The notes: generated by a model from the letters alone, not told the origin. A stretch of DNA of 56,743 bases from Nitrospira sp. ST-bin5 (GCA_002083555.1 MSXN01000003.1:1-56743); one strand, 5' to 3'; shown: positions 17,728-27,002, counted from the stretch's first letter. Program-made: numbers and translations.

Positions 17728-18741
17728 CTAGCTCATGGTGTGTTTAAGCGACCGATAGATGCGATGCACCCATGGGAGCGCGCGCTTCGCCTTGCCCAGC
17801 ACGGAAGCCCTCAACGCGTAGCTCAGCGCCGATATGACGCGGCTGTAATACTCTGGAATGAACGGCATCGCAAAGGCCGAACGCGCCCATTCGGCGGGCG
17901 ATTCCCGTTCCCGGTACATCGTGTTCCAGCGGTCAAAATTGGTCTGCCAGATCATCTTCACGATGAGCCGTTTGACCTCACGATATTGATCCGGGTGGCT
18001 GCGTGCGTACTGCAGAAGGACGGAATCGGAATCGAGAAAGTTCAAAAATCTCCGGCTTCCCTGAACCAGCGCCCGGTAATTGCACGAAAATCCCATGCTG
18101 GTCTCATAGGTCCGCTTTCGAAATGTACATCCTGTGCTGAAAGCGACAGCCCGCCCCAGGCATAACTTCAAGAGTAACGCATCGTCGATTCCGTTCCCGG
18201 TCGGAAAAAACGGATAGCCTCCGCACGCCTTGATCTCGTCAGTGCGGGACAGAATCGTCGCAAAGGTCTCGAACTTGTACAAGCCTTGGCACCAGGCCGT
18301 GACAAAGTCCTCGCCGGACAGAATCTCGGGCACCACGTCCACCGACTTGCGCAGCACTCGCCCGCCAGGATCGACCGCTTCCTGCTGGGAGACGGCGACA
18401 GCAGCGGAGGGATGCCGCTCAAGGAGCGCGACAAGGTCGGACACGAAATTCGGACTCATGTCGTCATCGTCTTGGAACAGGATGAAATACTTGCCGGTGG
18501 CTTCCTGCACAATCTGATTGAAATGCTCACTGACGATCACCGTTTCCGGATTCTGACGGAACCGGTACGGTCGAGGATAGTGGCGGGCGACCAGGTCGGC
18601 CACCTTGCTCCCGTTCATGCCGTTGTCGGACACGATGCACTCGATCTCAGGATAGTCCTGGGAAAGAACCACGCGGAGAGCCTGAGGGATAAACTCCAGC
18701 CGCTTGTAGATCGGTATGCCTATGGTGACCCGCGGAATCAT
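17728..18741 (-). CDS. Glycosyltransferase family 2
   Basis: A 337-residue GT-A enzyme, the only GT2 seen among many GT4 enzymes. The opening MIPRVTIGIPIYKRLEFIPQ, then ECIVSDNGMNGSK and YFILFQDDDDMSPNF (the metal/nucleotide-binding DxD region near residues 95-105), is diagnostic. The C-terminal half (GNGIDDALLLKLCLGRAVAF, FSCNYRALVQG) holds the acceptor-binding part. The start is the ATG at 18741, because the upstream extension is low-complexity and overlaps the region next to the ACP gene. It probably transfers a side-chain sugar in an inverting manner. Confidence 0.88.
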   Translation of the reverse strand: MIPRVTIGIPIYKRLEFIPQALRVVLSQDYPEIECIVSDNGMNGSKVADLVARHYPRPYRFRQNPETVIVSEHFNQIVQEATGKYFILFQDDDDMSPNFVSDLVALLERHPSAAVAVSQQEAVDPGGRVLRKSVDVVPEILSGEDFVTAWCQGLYKFETFATILSRTDEIKACGGYPFFPTGNGIDDALLLKLCLGRAVAFSTGCTFRKRTYETSMGFSCNYRALVQGSRRFLNFLDSDSVLLQYARSHPDQYREVKRLIVKMIWQTNFDRWNTMYRERESPAEWARSAFAMPFIPEYYSRVISALSYALRASVLGKAKRALPWVHRIYRSLKHTMS

Positions 18742-18854
18742 GCCATCACTCCCGTCACTCACACTCGCTCTGCCACATGAACCACCGAGACATCTCCACG
18801 CCCGACAACCAGTCCACCGGGCAGCCGTCGGCACCCCTGGCTGGAATCGACTCG

Positions 18855-19085
18855 TTACCGCCCTTTCACGAGAAACGCTTTCAGCTCACCGATGTTCTTC
18901 ATCTCTGCCAATTCATTCCCTTTAAACCGCACCCCAAACGATTGCTCGATGCTGAACATCAGATTGATATGCGCAAGCGAATCCCATTTCGGAATGTCGC
19001 GCGCGGTCGTCTCATCGGTCAGCACCAGTTTCTCGTCGTCGAAGACTTCGCGAAACAGTCCTTCGAGCTGTTCATGCACCTCCAT
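18855..19085 (-). CDS. Acyl carrier protein
   Basis: A 76-residue carrier protein. The phosphopantetheine Ser is in the WDSLAHINLMFSIEQSFG motif, followed by the third helix with FKGNELAEMKNIGELKAFL. The ATG at 19085 has GGAGG six bases upstream and overlaps the end of the FkbH-like gene by 14 bases, so the two are translationally linked. An ACP next to a FkbH-type protein usually carries a glyceryl or similar hydroxyacyl unit made from 1,3-bisphosphoglycerate (established for polyketide FkbH). A stand-alone pair in a glycan cluster suggests acyl donation to a sugar (inference). Confidence 0.93.
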   Translation of the reverse strand: MEVHEQLEGLFREVFDDEKLVLTDETTARDIPKWDSLAHINLMFSIEQSFGVRFKGNELAEMKNIGELKAFLVKGR

Positions 19086-21078
19086 CCGCCACCTCCCACG
19101 CATCCACGGTCTTGATGAACTGATTCACGATCGGCCCCCTGGCCGACAGATCGTAGGTCCATGTCGCTCGGCCACCGGCCCGGCTCGCCAGATCGAATCC
19201 CAGCTTGGCATAGGCCTCTTCCGCCATCGCATTCTTCTCGCTGGGCACGTAGGTTCCCCGCAACGACGTACAGCCCAGCGCTTCGGCCCGCCGGCACACG
19301 TGCTCCATGATCGTCGCCTCGACGGTGCGGCCGATCACGCGACAACTCATCAGCCAGGTATCAATGTCCAGCACCGCCCCCTCCTGCAGCGCAATGACCA
19401 GGGCCACCAGCCCATGGTCGGCGAAACGGTCCCGCAGCCGCAGGTACAAATGGACGCAAGTCGGATCGCTGACGAAACTCTCCAGCTGGGGCATCCCGTG
19501 GCGCTTCGTGGTGAGATTAAACTGATTCGTCTTGCCGATCAGCTGGGCGATTCTGGGCAAATGCAACGCATCGAAGGGCGCCACGATCGCCTGCATATGA
19601 AGGCTTTGATAGAACTCCTCAATGGATCCCGCCGTCGCTTCAAGCTCCCGAATTTGCGCCCGGGCCCGGTATTGTTCGGCCCGCGCGGCATCTTCCTGCG
19701 TATACGAACTGGTTTCAAACGACAAACACTGTGACAACGCTCTGACATAGTACGAGGCGTCGTCAGGAAGCGGGACCACCTCGACCTCAGGGACGAACTG
19801 CCTCACCGCTTCACGTTCGACCGGGTTATCATCCACGAATACCAGCGCATCCAGCCCGATCCCGAGTTCTTGCGCGATCCTGCGGATATTCTGCGGCTTC
19901 GGCTCCCAGTTGGCAACAAAGACCGCAATATCCTCACGTTTCAAGCGCATCTCCGGATGCTGCTCGAACGGCTGCAGCGCATCGGCGTGATTGTTTTTTG
20001 AGCAGACCGCCAGAATCACGCCCTTGTGCTTCAATTTGAGGATGTACTCCTGAAAGGCGACGAACGCCTCGCCGTCGACCCCGTTCCCCAATTTGATGCC
20101 GGCCAGCCCTTCTTCGGCGATCACGCCGCCCCACAGCGTATTGTCCAGATCCAGGACCAGGCATTTCCGGCTCAATCCCAGATCAGCGCCGATGACCGCC
20201 GCCGTATGGCGGGCGAGCACCGGGACCGACTGCAGCGCGACAGCTTGTTTCGCCAGATGCCAGAAGCGGGGATCGAACCACCGCGCTTTTCCCACAAACG
20301 ATGCGAGCCGCTCGCAGTCGACGATCGACACCGCATTGCCCGCTTCTTCGCCAAGCCTGGCATTGACGGCCTGCGCCATCATATAGCGGGACCCCGGAAG
20401 GCGCGCCGCTAAATGGCCCGCCGGCACGTCGCACGGGAGCGCAAAGTTGTGCTGAACGACCCTCGCCCGGGAACGTTCCTTCACGGTTCGCCACAGCGAG
20501 GTCCAGCGGGCCACTTCGCTCCGAATCGATTCCTCCGGCGCGGCGCTGTACTCCGGGAGCCGCAGATCGCCCTCATGCACCGCCAGCACCACGAAGTCCG
20601 GATCGAACGCATAGAGGCGGCTGTTCGGGTCGATGATCTCCTGCTCATATTGCCCGTACTGGCTTTCCTGAACCTCAATGGAAATCCCCCGTCGGCTTGC
20701 GGCCAAACTCAGCATCTGCCCAAGTTGAGCAGTCGTATAGCTTCCGAGGAGCGCCACCTTGGCAGAGCGGAGCTTCGGCCCGGAAACGTTGGCATAACGC
20801 TGCACCAGCCTGCCGGCCGTCTGCCACGCGGTGAAATCGTCGTCGGCATCGACCACCGTCAGCGCCCAGCGGCAGGCCTCAGGAATATTGCCCAACTCCT
20901 CGTAACTCCGCGCGAGTTTCAAGCAGAGACCCGCCTGAGGCGGATCGGAAAGCGCTTCGAGATAGAGAGGAATCGCGTCCCCGGCCTTGCCGGACTTCCG
21001 CAGCTCATCGGCGCGGGCCGTGAGCGCCGCCGTATCGCGTATTCGGTCGTGTAATTGGTCAGACATTCTATGCGCCAT
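19072..21078 (-). CDS. FkbH-like HAD-IIIC protein (acyl-ACP loading)
   Basis: A 668-residue three-part protein. The N-terminal part, residues 1-90, looks like TPR-type helices (AIPLYLEALSDPPQAGLCLK). Next is an SGNH-like region (VALLGSYTTAQLGQMLSLA). The HAD domain follows, with CLVLDLDNTLWGGVIAEEG near residue 305 and LVFVDDNPVEREAV as the distal motif. The C-terminal GNAT-like domain contains RFADHGLVALVIAL and YVPSEKNAMAEEAYAKLGF. FkbH proteins dephosphorylate 1,3-bisphosphoglycerate while loading the glyceryl group on an ACP. The ACP gene starts inside the 3' end of this gene. The start at 21078 is uncertain by four codons; an ATG at 21066 is the alternative. Confidence 0.9.
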   Translation of the reverse strand: MAHRMSDQLHDRIRDTAALTARADELRKSGKAGDAIPLYLEALSDPPQAGLCLKLARSYEELGNIPEACRWALTVVDADDDFTAWQTAGRLVQRYANVSGPKLRSAKVALLGSYTTAQLGQMLSLAASRRGISIEVQESQYGQYEQEIIDPNSRLYAFDPDFVVLAVHEGDLRLPEYSAAPEESIRSEVARWTSLWRTVKERSRARVVQHNFALPCDVPAGHLAARLPGSRYMMAQAVNARLGEEAGNAVSIVDCERLASFVGKARWFDPRFWHLAKQAVALQSVPVLARHTAAVIGADLGLSRKCLVLDLDNTLWGGVIAEEGLAGIKLGNGVDGEAFVAFQEYILKLKHKGVILAVCSKNNHADALQPFEQHPEMRLKREDIAVFVANWEPKPQNIRRIAQELGIGLDALVFVDDNPVEREAVRQFVPEVEVVPLPDDASYYVRALSQCLSFETSSYTQEDAARAEQYRARAQIRELEATAGSIEEFYQSLHMQAIVAPFDALHLPRIAQLIGKTNQFNLTTKRHGMPQLESFVSDPTCVHLYLRLRDRFADHGLVALVIALQEGAVLDIDTWLMSCRVIGRTVEATIMEHVCRRAEALGCTSLRGTYVPSEKNAMAEEAYAKLGFDLASRAGGRATWTYDLSARGPIVNQFIKTVDAWEVADGGA

Positions 21079-21138
21079 CTGCGCCGCAGACGTGCGGCCT
21101 CCTCACTGAAGGAGAGTACTACGATGCCCCTCCCGGAC

Positions 21139-21678
21139 CTAGCATTTCTTCATCTGGATCATGCGGGGCGCCTCCACAAATACCGTCGCGCCGGCCGGAA
21201 CATTCGTCGTGATCACGGTATTCGGGCCGATCTTGGCGCCATCCCCGATGGTGACCTTGCCGAGAATGACGGCCCCGGCGCCGATATCGACCCGGTGTCC
21301 GATCTGAGGCCCGTCCTGAAACCGCTCCCAGGTCACCGCACCGATCGTGACGTTTTGACGGATGATGCAATCATCTCCGATGCGGCCATGGGGATGAAGC
21401 ACAATGCCGCTTTGATGCGCAATCCGGAACCGGCGGCCGATGACCGTGCTGCGGGGAATCTCGATCCCGTAGTGATTTCTGACATACCGCCAGAGAACTC
21501 GATAGAGCAACAGCACGCTTGAGCGAAGCAGCCCCTCGCTTCGTTCCCACCCCCAAAACCCTAGCCGATGCACGGCAATGGCTCGAAACCCCGGCTCAGT
21601 CCAGTCTTTCTGATTGACGATCCAATCCTCATGGATTTGCCTGCACAATGCTCTCACAAGATCGTATTGCTTCATCAT
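21139..21678 (-). CDS. Serine acetyltransferase-like hexapeptide acyltransferase
   Basis: A 179-residue left-handed beta-helix acyltransferase. The helical N-terminal part (RALCRQIHEDWIVNQKDW) is followed by hexapeptide repeats (IGRRFRIAHQSGIVLHPHG, CIIRQNVTIGAV, IGHRVDIGAGAVILGKVTIG) with the CoA-binding turn near PNTVITTNVPAGATV. It resembles CysE-type enzymes, but cluster context suggests transfer of acetyl or another acyl to a sugar. The start at 21678 (Met-Met) has AGGGG upstream. It is 60 bases ahead of the FkbH-like gene, so FkbH, ACP and this acyltransferase form a set. Confidence 0.85.
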   Translation of the reverse strand: MMKQYDLVRALCRQIHEDWIVNQKDWTEPGFRAIAVHRLGFWGWERSEGLLRSSVLLLYRVLWRYVRNHYGIEIPRSTVIGRRFRIAHQSGIVLHPHGRIGDDCIIRQNVTIGAVTWERFQDGPQIGHRVDIGAGAVILGKVTIGDGAKIGPNTVITTNVPAGATVFVEAPRMIQMKKC

Positions 21679-21802
21679 GCCCCTACTTACCTGCCGGAAC
21701 CGCCATAGGGTCCGGGCTACCAATCACCTGCGCATGTCCAGGGAATGACGCCGTCACCACACAACTACACCAGTTCCCTTGAACCGACTCTGGCACCAGT
21801 GG

Positions 21803-23143
21803 CTAGTTCGCCCTGCGGATTGAGGGAGGGACACGGGATCCTGCGAATCGCTTCGAAGAAGCCATATCAATGGATGCTTGCGGAAGACCGTCAGCACCGG
21901 TCTTGCCGGCGTGCAACCGGAAGATCGTGTCGATCGCAGACCGATAGACCTCCGTCCACCGTTCGCGAGTATGGTGCGTACGAGCCGATTCCCAGGCACC
22001 CCGGGCCATCGCCTGTAGCTTGCTGCAGGGAGAAGCAGCGATCCTCTGCACTGCCGCCTTGATCCCGCCCACCGAGGAGTCCGGCAACAGCACTCCAAAT
22101 CCAGCCACATCAACGCCACTTTCATAATTGACGATCGGAATCAACCCCGCATGCATGCCACCGATCACGGACCCGCTTCTCGACTCCGACGCGGACAGAG
22201 ACAGAATTCCGACACAACGTTTCGTCAAGGCCACAAACTGGTCGCTGCTGACGTCCACCCATCCCACGGTATGGATATTGGGGGTCTCGTACAGCTCTTT
22301 GTAGTACGTCCGCTCAAAGGCCTTTTCATGCTTGATCGGACCACAGACCGTCAGATGACAGTCCGGCATCTCGGCGAACGCTTCCAGAATCAGGTCCAAC
22401 CCCTTGTGAACAAGCCCCCCGCTATTGAGCCAGAGAAAGTGATTGCGACAGCTATCCCAATCCTTGCTGTCAGGCCACGGATACAGCACCGGAGCCGCGA
22501 CCGGCACAGGAAAGATCTGTTTCCCCGCGTATCGAAACGTCTCAATGCTGAACCGGTTCCCGTTCATCGTCGCATAGTCGGCATGTTCGATGCCGAGATG
22601 CGGGACCTCAAATCTCCAGGGCTTCAGGGTGACACCCCGGCGCTGCTGCAATTCAAGCAGACGCCGGGCCTCCGCCTCGTTCTGGAACAGCGGATGCGCC
22701 GTGTCGATATGCAACACTTTGATGCAGTCGGCATTCAACACGGGAGCCAGGCGTTCAAGATTCCAACGGGTATCGACCATCATGGCGTAGTCACGCCTGG
22801 GCCAAAAGGTCTTGTTGTGGAAGTTGATGACATCGACGCCATACCCGAGGTCTAAGAACGTCTGGGCCATCTGAAGCGCCACCCAATGGTGGTGGTGATC
22901 CAGCGGGATCGGCTTCCCCGGAGGCAGCAGGAAAGCATCGATGACGTGCGAGAGTAACACTGTGCCCTTGGGTGACCCCTCCGGTTCGAGCGACACTAGC
23001 GTTCGATTGAGCACCTCCTGATTCAAGTTCCGCCGGACCTCCAACACTGCGGCTTTGATGGCGGATCCAAGAATATAGAGCCGGGACGATTTGACCGCCG
23101 ACATCAGACTCAATCGGCGACTCGGACGCTGAAAGGGTGTCAT
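21803..23143 (-). CDS. GT-B glycosyltransferase, tandem paralogue A
   Basis: A 446-residue GT-B protein, about half identical by eye to the following upstream gene (23291-24508). Shared blocks are GTVLLSH, LGYGVDVI, RLAPVL, KVLHIDTAH.LFQN, RRGVTL, IEHADYAT, VHKGLDLILEAF and GLIPIVNYES.VDV. At the C-terminal site the E-x7-E of its paralogue reads E-SRSGSVI-G, so the second acid is lost. That may mean altered donor use. The C-terminal 35 residues past the GT fold (DGLPQASIDMASSKRF...) are an extra tail. The ATG at 23143 has GGAGG 5 bases upstream. A 147-base gap separates it from its paralogue. Confidence 0.83.
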   Translation of the reverse strand: MTPFQRPSRRLSLMSAVKSSRLYILGSAIKAAVLEVRRNLNQEVLNRTLVSLEPEGSPKGTVLLSHVIDAFLLPPGKPIPLDHHHHWVALQMAQTFLDLGYGVDVINFHNKTFWPRRDYAMMVDTRWNLERLAPVLNADCIKVLHIDTAHPLFQNEAEARRLLELQQRRGVTLKPWRFEVPHLGIEHADYATMNGNRFSIETFRYAGKQIFPVPVAAPVLYPWPDSKDWDSCRNHFLWLNSGGLVHKGLDLILEAFAEMPDCHLTVCGPIKHEKAFERTYYKELYETPNIHTVGWVDVSSDQFVALTKRCVGILSLSASESRSGSVIGGMHAGLIPIVNYESGVDVAGFGVLLPDSSVGGIKAAVQRIAASPCSKLQAMARGAWESARTHHTRERWTEVYRSAIDTIFRLHAGKTGADGLPQASIDMASSKRFAGSRVPPSIRRAN

Positions 23144-23290
23144 GGCTCCTCCTTTTTCTCTCCAAGGCAGCGCACCTACCCATGCAGGTATTCCATTGCC
23201 CATTTACCATGGAGAACTATCGATGTGAGACAGGCCCGATGGACAGGGCCAGGCTCTCCATCGTTGAACCGCTGCAATCAACAACCGGAC

Positions 23291-24508
23291 CTAACAAGGG
23301 CGACCATGCTCCCGTAAGATCTCTCGAATGGTCTGCCGGTAGACCCGAGAAAAGTGTTCGCGGGTATGCTGCGCCCGGACATGCTCCCAGGCGCGGCGCG
23401 CCCGCTCCTCCAGCATCGACGCCGGCATCTCGGCGATCATCCGGACACCGTCTCGAATTTCCTCGACCGAAACGCCCTTGAGGAGCACACCGAAATCGTG
23501 CACATCGACACTGGACTCGTAGTTGACGATCGGGATAAGCCCCGTATGCATGGTCTCGATGACGCACGCGGCGCCGCCTTCCGAGGCCGATGTGAACACA
23601 TGCGCAATACTGCGATCCGCCAGATCGAGGAACTCCCGGCTGTCGATGTCGATCCACCCGCGCAGGTGAATATTCGGTGTCTCGAACAGTTCTTTGCGGT
23701 ACGCCTTCACGAAGTCCGGCTCCTGTTCGACCGGACCGCAGATCGTCAGGCGATACTCGGGCATCCCGGCAAACGCCTCCAGCACGAGATCCAGCCCCTT
23801 GTGGACCATCCCATGACTGGCAAACCAGAGGAAATGCCGCCGGGCGGCGGAGAAATCTTTCCCGTCCGGCCAGGGGCAGAGCCGCGCGGCAGGGATCGGA
23901 ACTCGATAGATCGGCTTGCCCGCGTAGCGGTAGGTCCCGATGGTGAAGTCGTTGGCGCAAATCGTCGCACAATCGGCATGTTCGATAGCAAGATTGGGCC
24001 GCTCATATCTGACCGGCAGCAAGGTGACGCCCCTCCGCCCCTGTAAATCCAGTAATCGATTGGCCTCCGCGGCGTTCTGAAACAGCATATGGGCCGTGTC
24101 GATGTGCAGGATCTTCAGGCAATCCCGGCCGAGCAGCGGAGCCAGCCGCTGAAGGTTGTATCGCGTGTCGATGATCACGTCATAGCCCGTCTTCGGAAGG
24201 AAATCGTGATTCCCGAAACTGATGACATCCACGCGATAGCCCAGTTCCAAGAACGTCCTGGCCATATCGAGCGCCGTCCAGAAGTTCGTATGCGTGTTAG
24301 GAACAGGGCGGTCGGGGTGGTTCAAGAAGTCGCCCCTGATGTGCGACAGCAGCACCGTCCCGCGAGACGATCCCTCTGGGAGAAGAGACGTGACCTCGCA
24401 ATCCCCCTGTTCCGCCTCCTTGACGATCTGCGGCAGACGCCAATAGATCGCTCTCGCAACCCGATAGACCTTAAACCTGGTGAAACGGCGCCTTAGGGCG
24501 GGAAGCAT
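23291..24508 (-). CDS. GT-B glycosyltransferase, tandem paralogue B
   Basis: A 405-residue GT-B protein and the shorter partner of the tandem pair. It keeps the intact E-x7-E (EGGAACVIE), with HFLWFASHGMVHKGLDLVLEAF and YRLTICGPVEQE in the donor domain. The first half has VTSLLPEGSSRGTVLLSH and NFWTALDMARTFLELGYRVD. The ATG at 24508 has GAGG 5 bases upstream. It starts 14 bases after the SGNH-type gene stop and is clearly in the same transcript. The pair looks like a local duplication followed by divergence. Confidence 0.85.
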   Translation of the reverse strand: MLPALRRRFTRFKVYRVARAIYWRLPQIVKEAEQGDCEVTSLLPEGSSRGTVLLSHIRGDFLNHPDRPVPNTHTNFWTALDMARTFLELGYRVDVISFGNHDFLPKTGYDVIIDTRYNLQRLAPLLGRDCLKILHIDTAHMLFQNAAEANRLLDLQGRRGVTLLPVRYERPNLAIEHADCATICANDFTIGTYRYAGKPIYRVPIPAARLCPWPDGKDFSAARRHFLWFASHGMVHKGLDLVLEAFAGMPEYRLTICGPVEQEPDFVKAYRKELFETPNIHLRGWIDIDSREFLDLADRSIAHVFTSASEGGAACVIETMHTGLIPIVNYESSVDVHDFGVLLKGVSVEEIRDGVRMIAEMPASMLEERARRAWEHVRAQHTREHFSRVYRQTIREILREHGRPC

Positions 24509-24522
24509 GCTGGCCTCTTCGT

Positions 24523-26022
24523 CTAGAGCAGTCCTGTATTAAGTGAAGTCCCACCGGCTGATGATCGAGGAGGGATCGTCTGAGCCCCCGCTTCGGTCTC
24601 TTGCAACGCGCGAAGCACTGCCTCCCCCACCAGACGATGCCCGGCGACGTTGTAATGGTTCGAGCGCCGGAACGGAAACAATCCGACAGGATCCGGATGA
24701 CCGGCGAAGACCGGATGGAGATCGATCAGCGGCAGCTTCAGATCGGCGACCAGCCGAAGCACCCGCTCTCGATTCTTGTCGGCAACCTCCGGCTTGGCAT
24801 AGCGGGCCCACTCCGGAAGATACACGAAGTGCAGTTCCCCGCCCCAGCCGCGAACCGTGGTCATCGCCTCGACCAACACGTCGCGAAACTGCTGCATCTC
24901 TTCTTCCGTAACTTCGGCAGAGAAATACAGCTCGCTCACGCGGACGGCATCGACCTCCTGCCGGCCCGCAAGCCATCGAGTGGCTATCTGTCGAACATGA
25001 TGCAATTTGATCGTCTCTTCCAGTCCGATTGGTGTGCCCAGCCCCTGCCGGGTTTGCTCGATGTAGGCTTTCAAGGCCTGATCGATCTTCTCCTGCCGGT
25101 CCCACAGCGACTGGCTGTAGCCTCCCGTCAGATATCGCCCGAGGAGAGGGCTATGCCGTTCATGTTCCAGATCCTTCAGATCGTTCTGTTCAAAATAAAA
25201 CCACAGGACCGTTTTCGGTCGGACGCGCGCTCCGTACTCTTTTAATGAAGCCAGCATCATGAGCGGGCCGTTGGCATCCATGCCGAGATTAATGGTCCGC
25301 GGATGGCGCGCCCGAATCACCCCGACAAAACTGTCCTCTGTCGGCACGCAGGCGCCGTGCGTGAACGAATCTCCTACCGCGACGACTGCAGGCCGGTCAT
25401 CGGTCCACAGACCCGGTGGATTGTGAAAGCCGTGCTCGCCGCTGTGGTACGTCACGTACTCTCCGCTCTCGTTACAGAACACGGTGAGCACATTGGCGAC
25501 ACCTCCGAGCGGCAAGGTTTCCTCGCCGTCGATGGACAAGGCACGAAGCGTCCTCATGGAATCGGGATTGTCCCACGTCAGGACGGCGTGGGGCACGACG
25601 GCCGGATACGCGGGACGCCCCTCACGTTCGAGATCGGCAATCACCTGCAGTTTGTCCCGGCGGTCGAACGAGGGCTTCGCCGTGGAATCCTCCTTCAGTC
25701 GCGCTTGAGTCGATTCCGGAGTCGCGTCATTGGGGAACGTGAGCCAGCGATTCCGCTCGAAATTGGCGCGGGCCGAGGCCGTGAAGGCCAGCAGCAGCTC
25801 ACCGGCATAGAGCGAGAGCACCGAAAACAAAACGACCAGCGCCAGATTGATCTTCGCGGCAGGATTCAGCCACCGGGTCGCAACCAATCCCAGCCCCATG
25901 AGGCCTAACACAACATAGTGCGGAGCCCACCCATGGGTGGCTGCGAGATAGGCGACGAACAGAATCATGCCCGTCCCGATCCCGGACAAGATCCAATCGG
26001 CCGCGCGCACCAGATGCGTCAT
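24523..26022 (-). CDS. Membrane-anchored SGNH-type protein, paralogue 1
   Basis: A 499-residue protein with three or four N-terminal membrane helices (SGIGTGMILFVAYLAATHG, YVVLGLMGLGLVATRWL, INLALVVLFSVLSLYAGELL). A periplasmic SGNH domain follows with VVAVGDSFTHGACVPTEDSF, INLGMDANGPLMMLASLKEY and WFYFEQNDLKDL. The C-terminal block HPDPVGLFPFRRSNHYNVAGH supplies the His, but no Asp stands three residues before it. The ATG at 26022 has AAAGGAG upstream and overlaps the previous stop as ATGA. It is close to the gene at 27963-29525 in domain order and motifs; they probably modify the glycan with acyl groups in the periplasm (inference). Confidence 0.82.
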   Translation of the reverse strand: MTHLVRAADWILSGIGTGMILFVAYLAATHGWAPHYVVLGLMGLGLVATRWLNPAAKINLALVVLFSVLSLYAGELLLAFTASARANFERNRWLTFPNDATPESTQARLKEDSTAKPSFDRRDKLQVIADLEREGRPAYPAVVPHAVLTWDNPDSMRTLRALSIDGEETLPLGGVANVLTVFCNESGEYVTYHSGEHGFHNPPGLWTDDRPAVVAVGDSFTHGACVPTEDSFVGVIRARHPRTINLGMDANGPLMMLASLKEYGARVRPKTVLWFYFEQNDLKDLEHERHSPLLGRYLTGGYSQSLWDRQEKIDQALKAYIEQTRQGLGTPIGLEETIKLHHVRQIATRWLAGRQEVDAVRVSELYFSAEVTEEEMQQFRDVLVEAMTTVRGWGGELHFVYLPEWARYAKPEVADKNRERVLRLVADLKLPLIDLHPVFAGHPDPVGLFPFRRSNHYNVAGHRLVGEAVLRALQETEAGAQTIPPRSSAGGTSLNTGLL

Positions 26023-27002
26023 TGATGCTCCTTTGACTGTTTCCCAAGCCACATTTTCGAGGGATCTATGTTATCAAGCAAACTGGCGACTTTTCTCCAC
26101 CCGTCGACCGAGGCAATCCATTGCCCGTTGTCCAGTCGATGGGCATCGACATGATGCATCCCGTGTTGATTCCATCCGGCTCCGCCCGGACCCAGAATCG
26201 CGCCTTGCCCCAGGGGCCGTTCTGCATAGGTTGTCCGGCTCAATTCCGTGATCTCAAAGGCGCGCACTTCCGTTCCATAGTCCGGGAAGCAGTTTTGCGC
26301 AAACCGGACTGGGCGACCGTCGACCCTCACCATACGGCCGGCCGGGCGCGCGAGATGAGGATTCCACTCGATGAGGGGGCTGCGCGGGTGTTCCTCCCAC
26401 TGCCCCAATAAATCGGTCGCAGAAAACAGCCGCAAGGTATCGCACCGCCCCTGGCTCGACTCTGCCCACATCCACCACCGGTCGCCGTCGCGCAGGATCG
26501 AGCAGTCGGCGTACCCATGCCCTTTCAGCATGGTTCCAATACAGTCCCATTGATCAGGAAACCGGCGCGCCCTGTACAACCGGACTTCATGAGCCCGCAC
26601 CGATTCCGGCATCATATAGTACTCCCCCTGCCATTCAAACACGTAGGGGTAGGAGAGGTGATAGGGCTCAGCCAGCACGACCCGCTGATACGTCCACGTG
26701 AATCCGTCCGGACTGGTCGCACAGCCGATCTCGCCATGGCTGCGCCGGTTATACAGTTCGAAGAACATGTACCAGGTACCGGCGACGTGGATCATGAACG
26801 GATCGGCCACCATCAACGCGCACACGTCGGTCACATCGTCCCGCGTTAGAACGGGATTCTTGACGCCGGAGGCCGGCGCCAGCGCCGCAGGCGACGAGCC
26901 GGTATAGATGCCGATCGACCAGAGATGATACCACTGAGCTTCTTCTGGCCCTGGAGAAGTGGAATTGGCATAATGAGCGAACCGAGACAATATTTTCTTC
27001 AT
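26019..27002 (-). CDS. Beta-propeller protein, GINT1 N-domain/GH43-like
   Basis: A 327-residue soluble protein with repeated propeller-blade motifs: ADPFMIHVAGTWYMFFELYN, GEIGCATSPDGFTW, YPYVFEWQGEYYMMPES, ADCSILRDGDRWWMWAES and QNCFPDYGTEVRAFEI. The pattern matches the glycan-binding or hydrolase-like domain found in GH43-type five-bladed propellers and at the N-terminus of glucosamine inositolphosphorylceramide transferases. No signal peptide is evident with the ATG at 27002, so it may act in the cytosol. Whether it is a glycosidase, a transferase or a binding protein is open. It overlaps the next gene by 4 bases. Confidence 0.7.
   Translation of the reverse strand: MKKILSRFAHYANSTSPGPEEAQWYHLWSIGIYTGSSPAALAPASGVKNPVLTRDDVTDVCALMVADPFMIHVAGTWYMFFELYNRRSHGEIGCATSPDGFTWTYQRVVLAEPYHLSYPYVFEWQGEYYMMPESVRAHEVRLYRARRFPDQWDCIGTMLKGHGYADCSILRDGDRWWMWAESSQGRCDTLRLFSATDLLGQWEEHPRSPLIEWNPHLARPAGRMVRVDGRPVRFAQNCFPDYGTEVRAFEITELSRTTYAERPLGQGAILGPGGAGWNQHGMHHVDAHRLDNGQWIASVDGWRKVASLLDNIDPSKMWLGKQSKEHQ

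Noticed and set aside
18850..18860. GGCGGTAA at the ACP stop codon, one base off the ops core
   Set aside because: It is coding sequence plus stop codon, with a mismatch at the last base of the core.
18892..19734. Plus-strand open frame of 280 codons over the ACP and FkbH-like genes
   Set aside because: It is a shadow of high-GC coding sequence; the minus-strand genes have full motifs.
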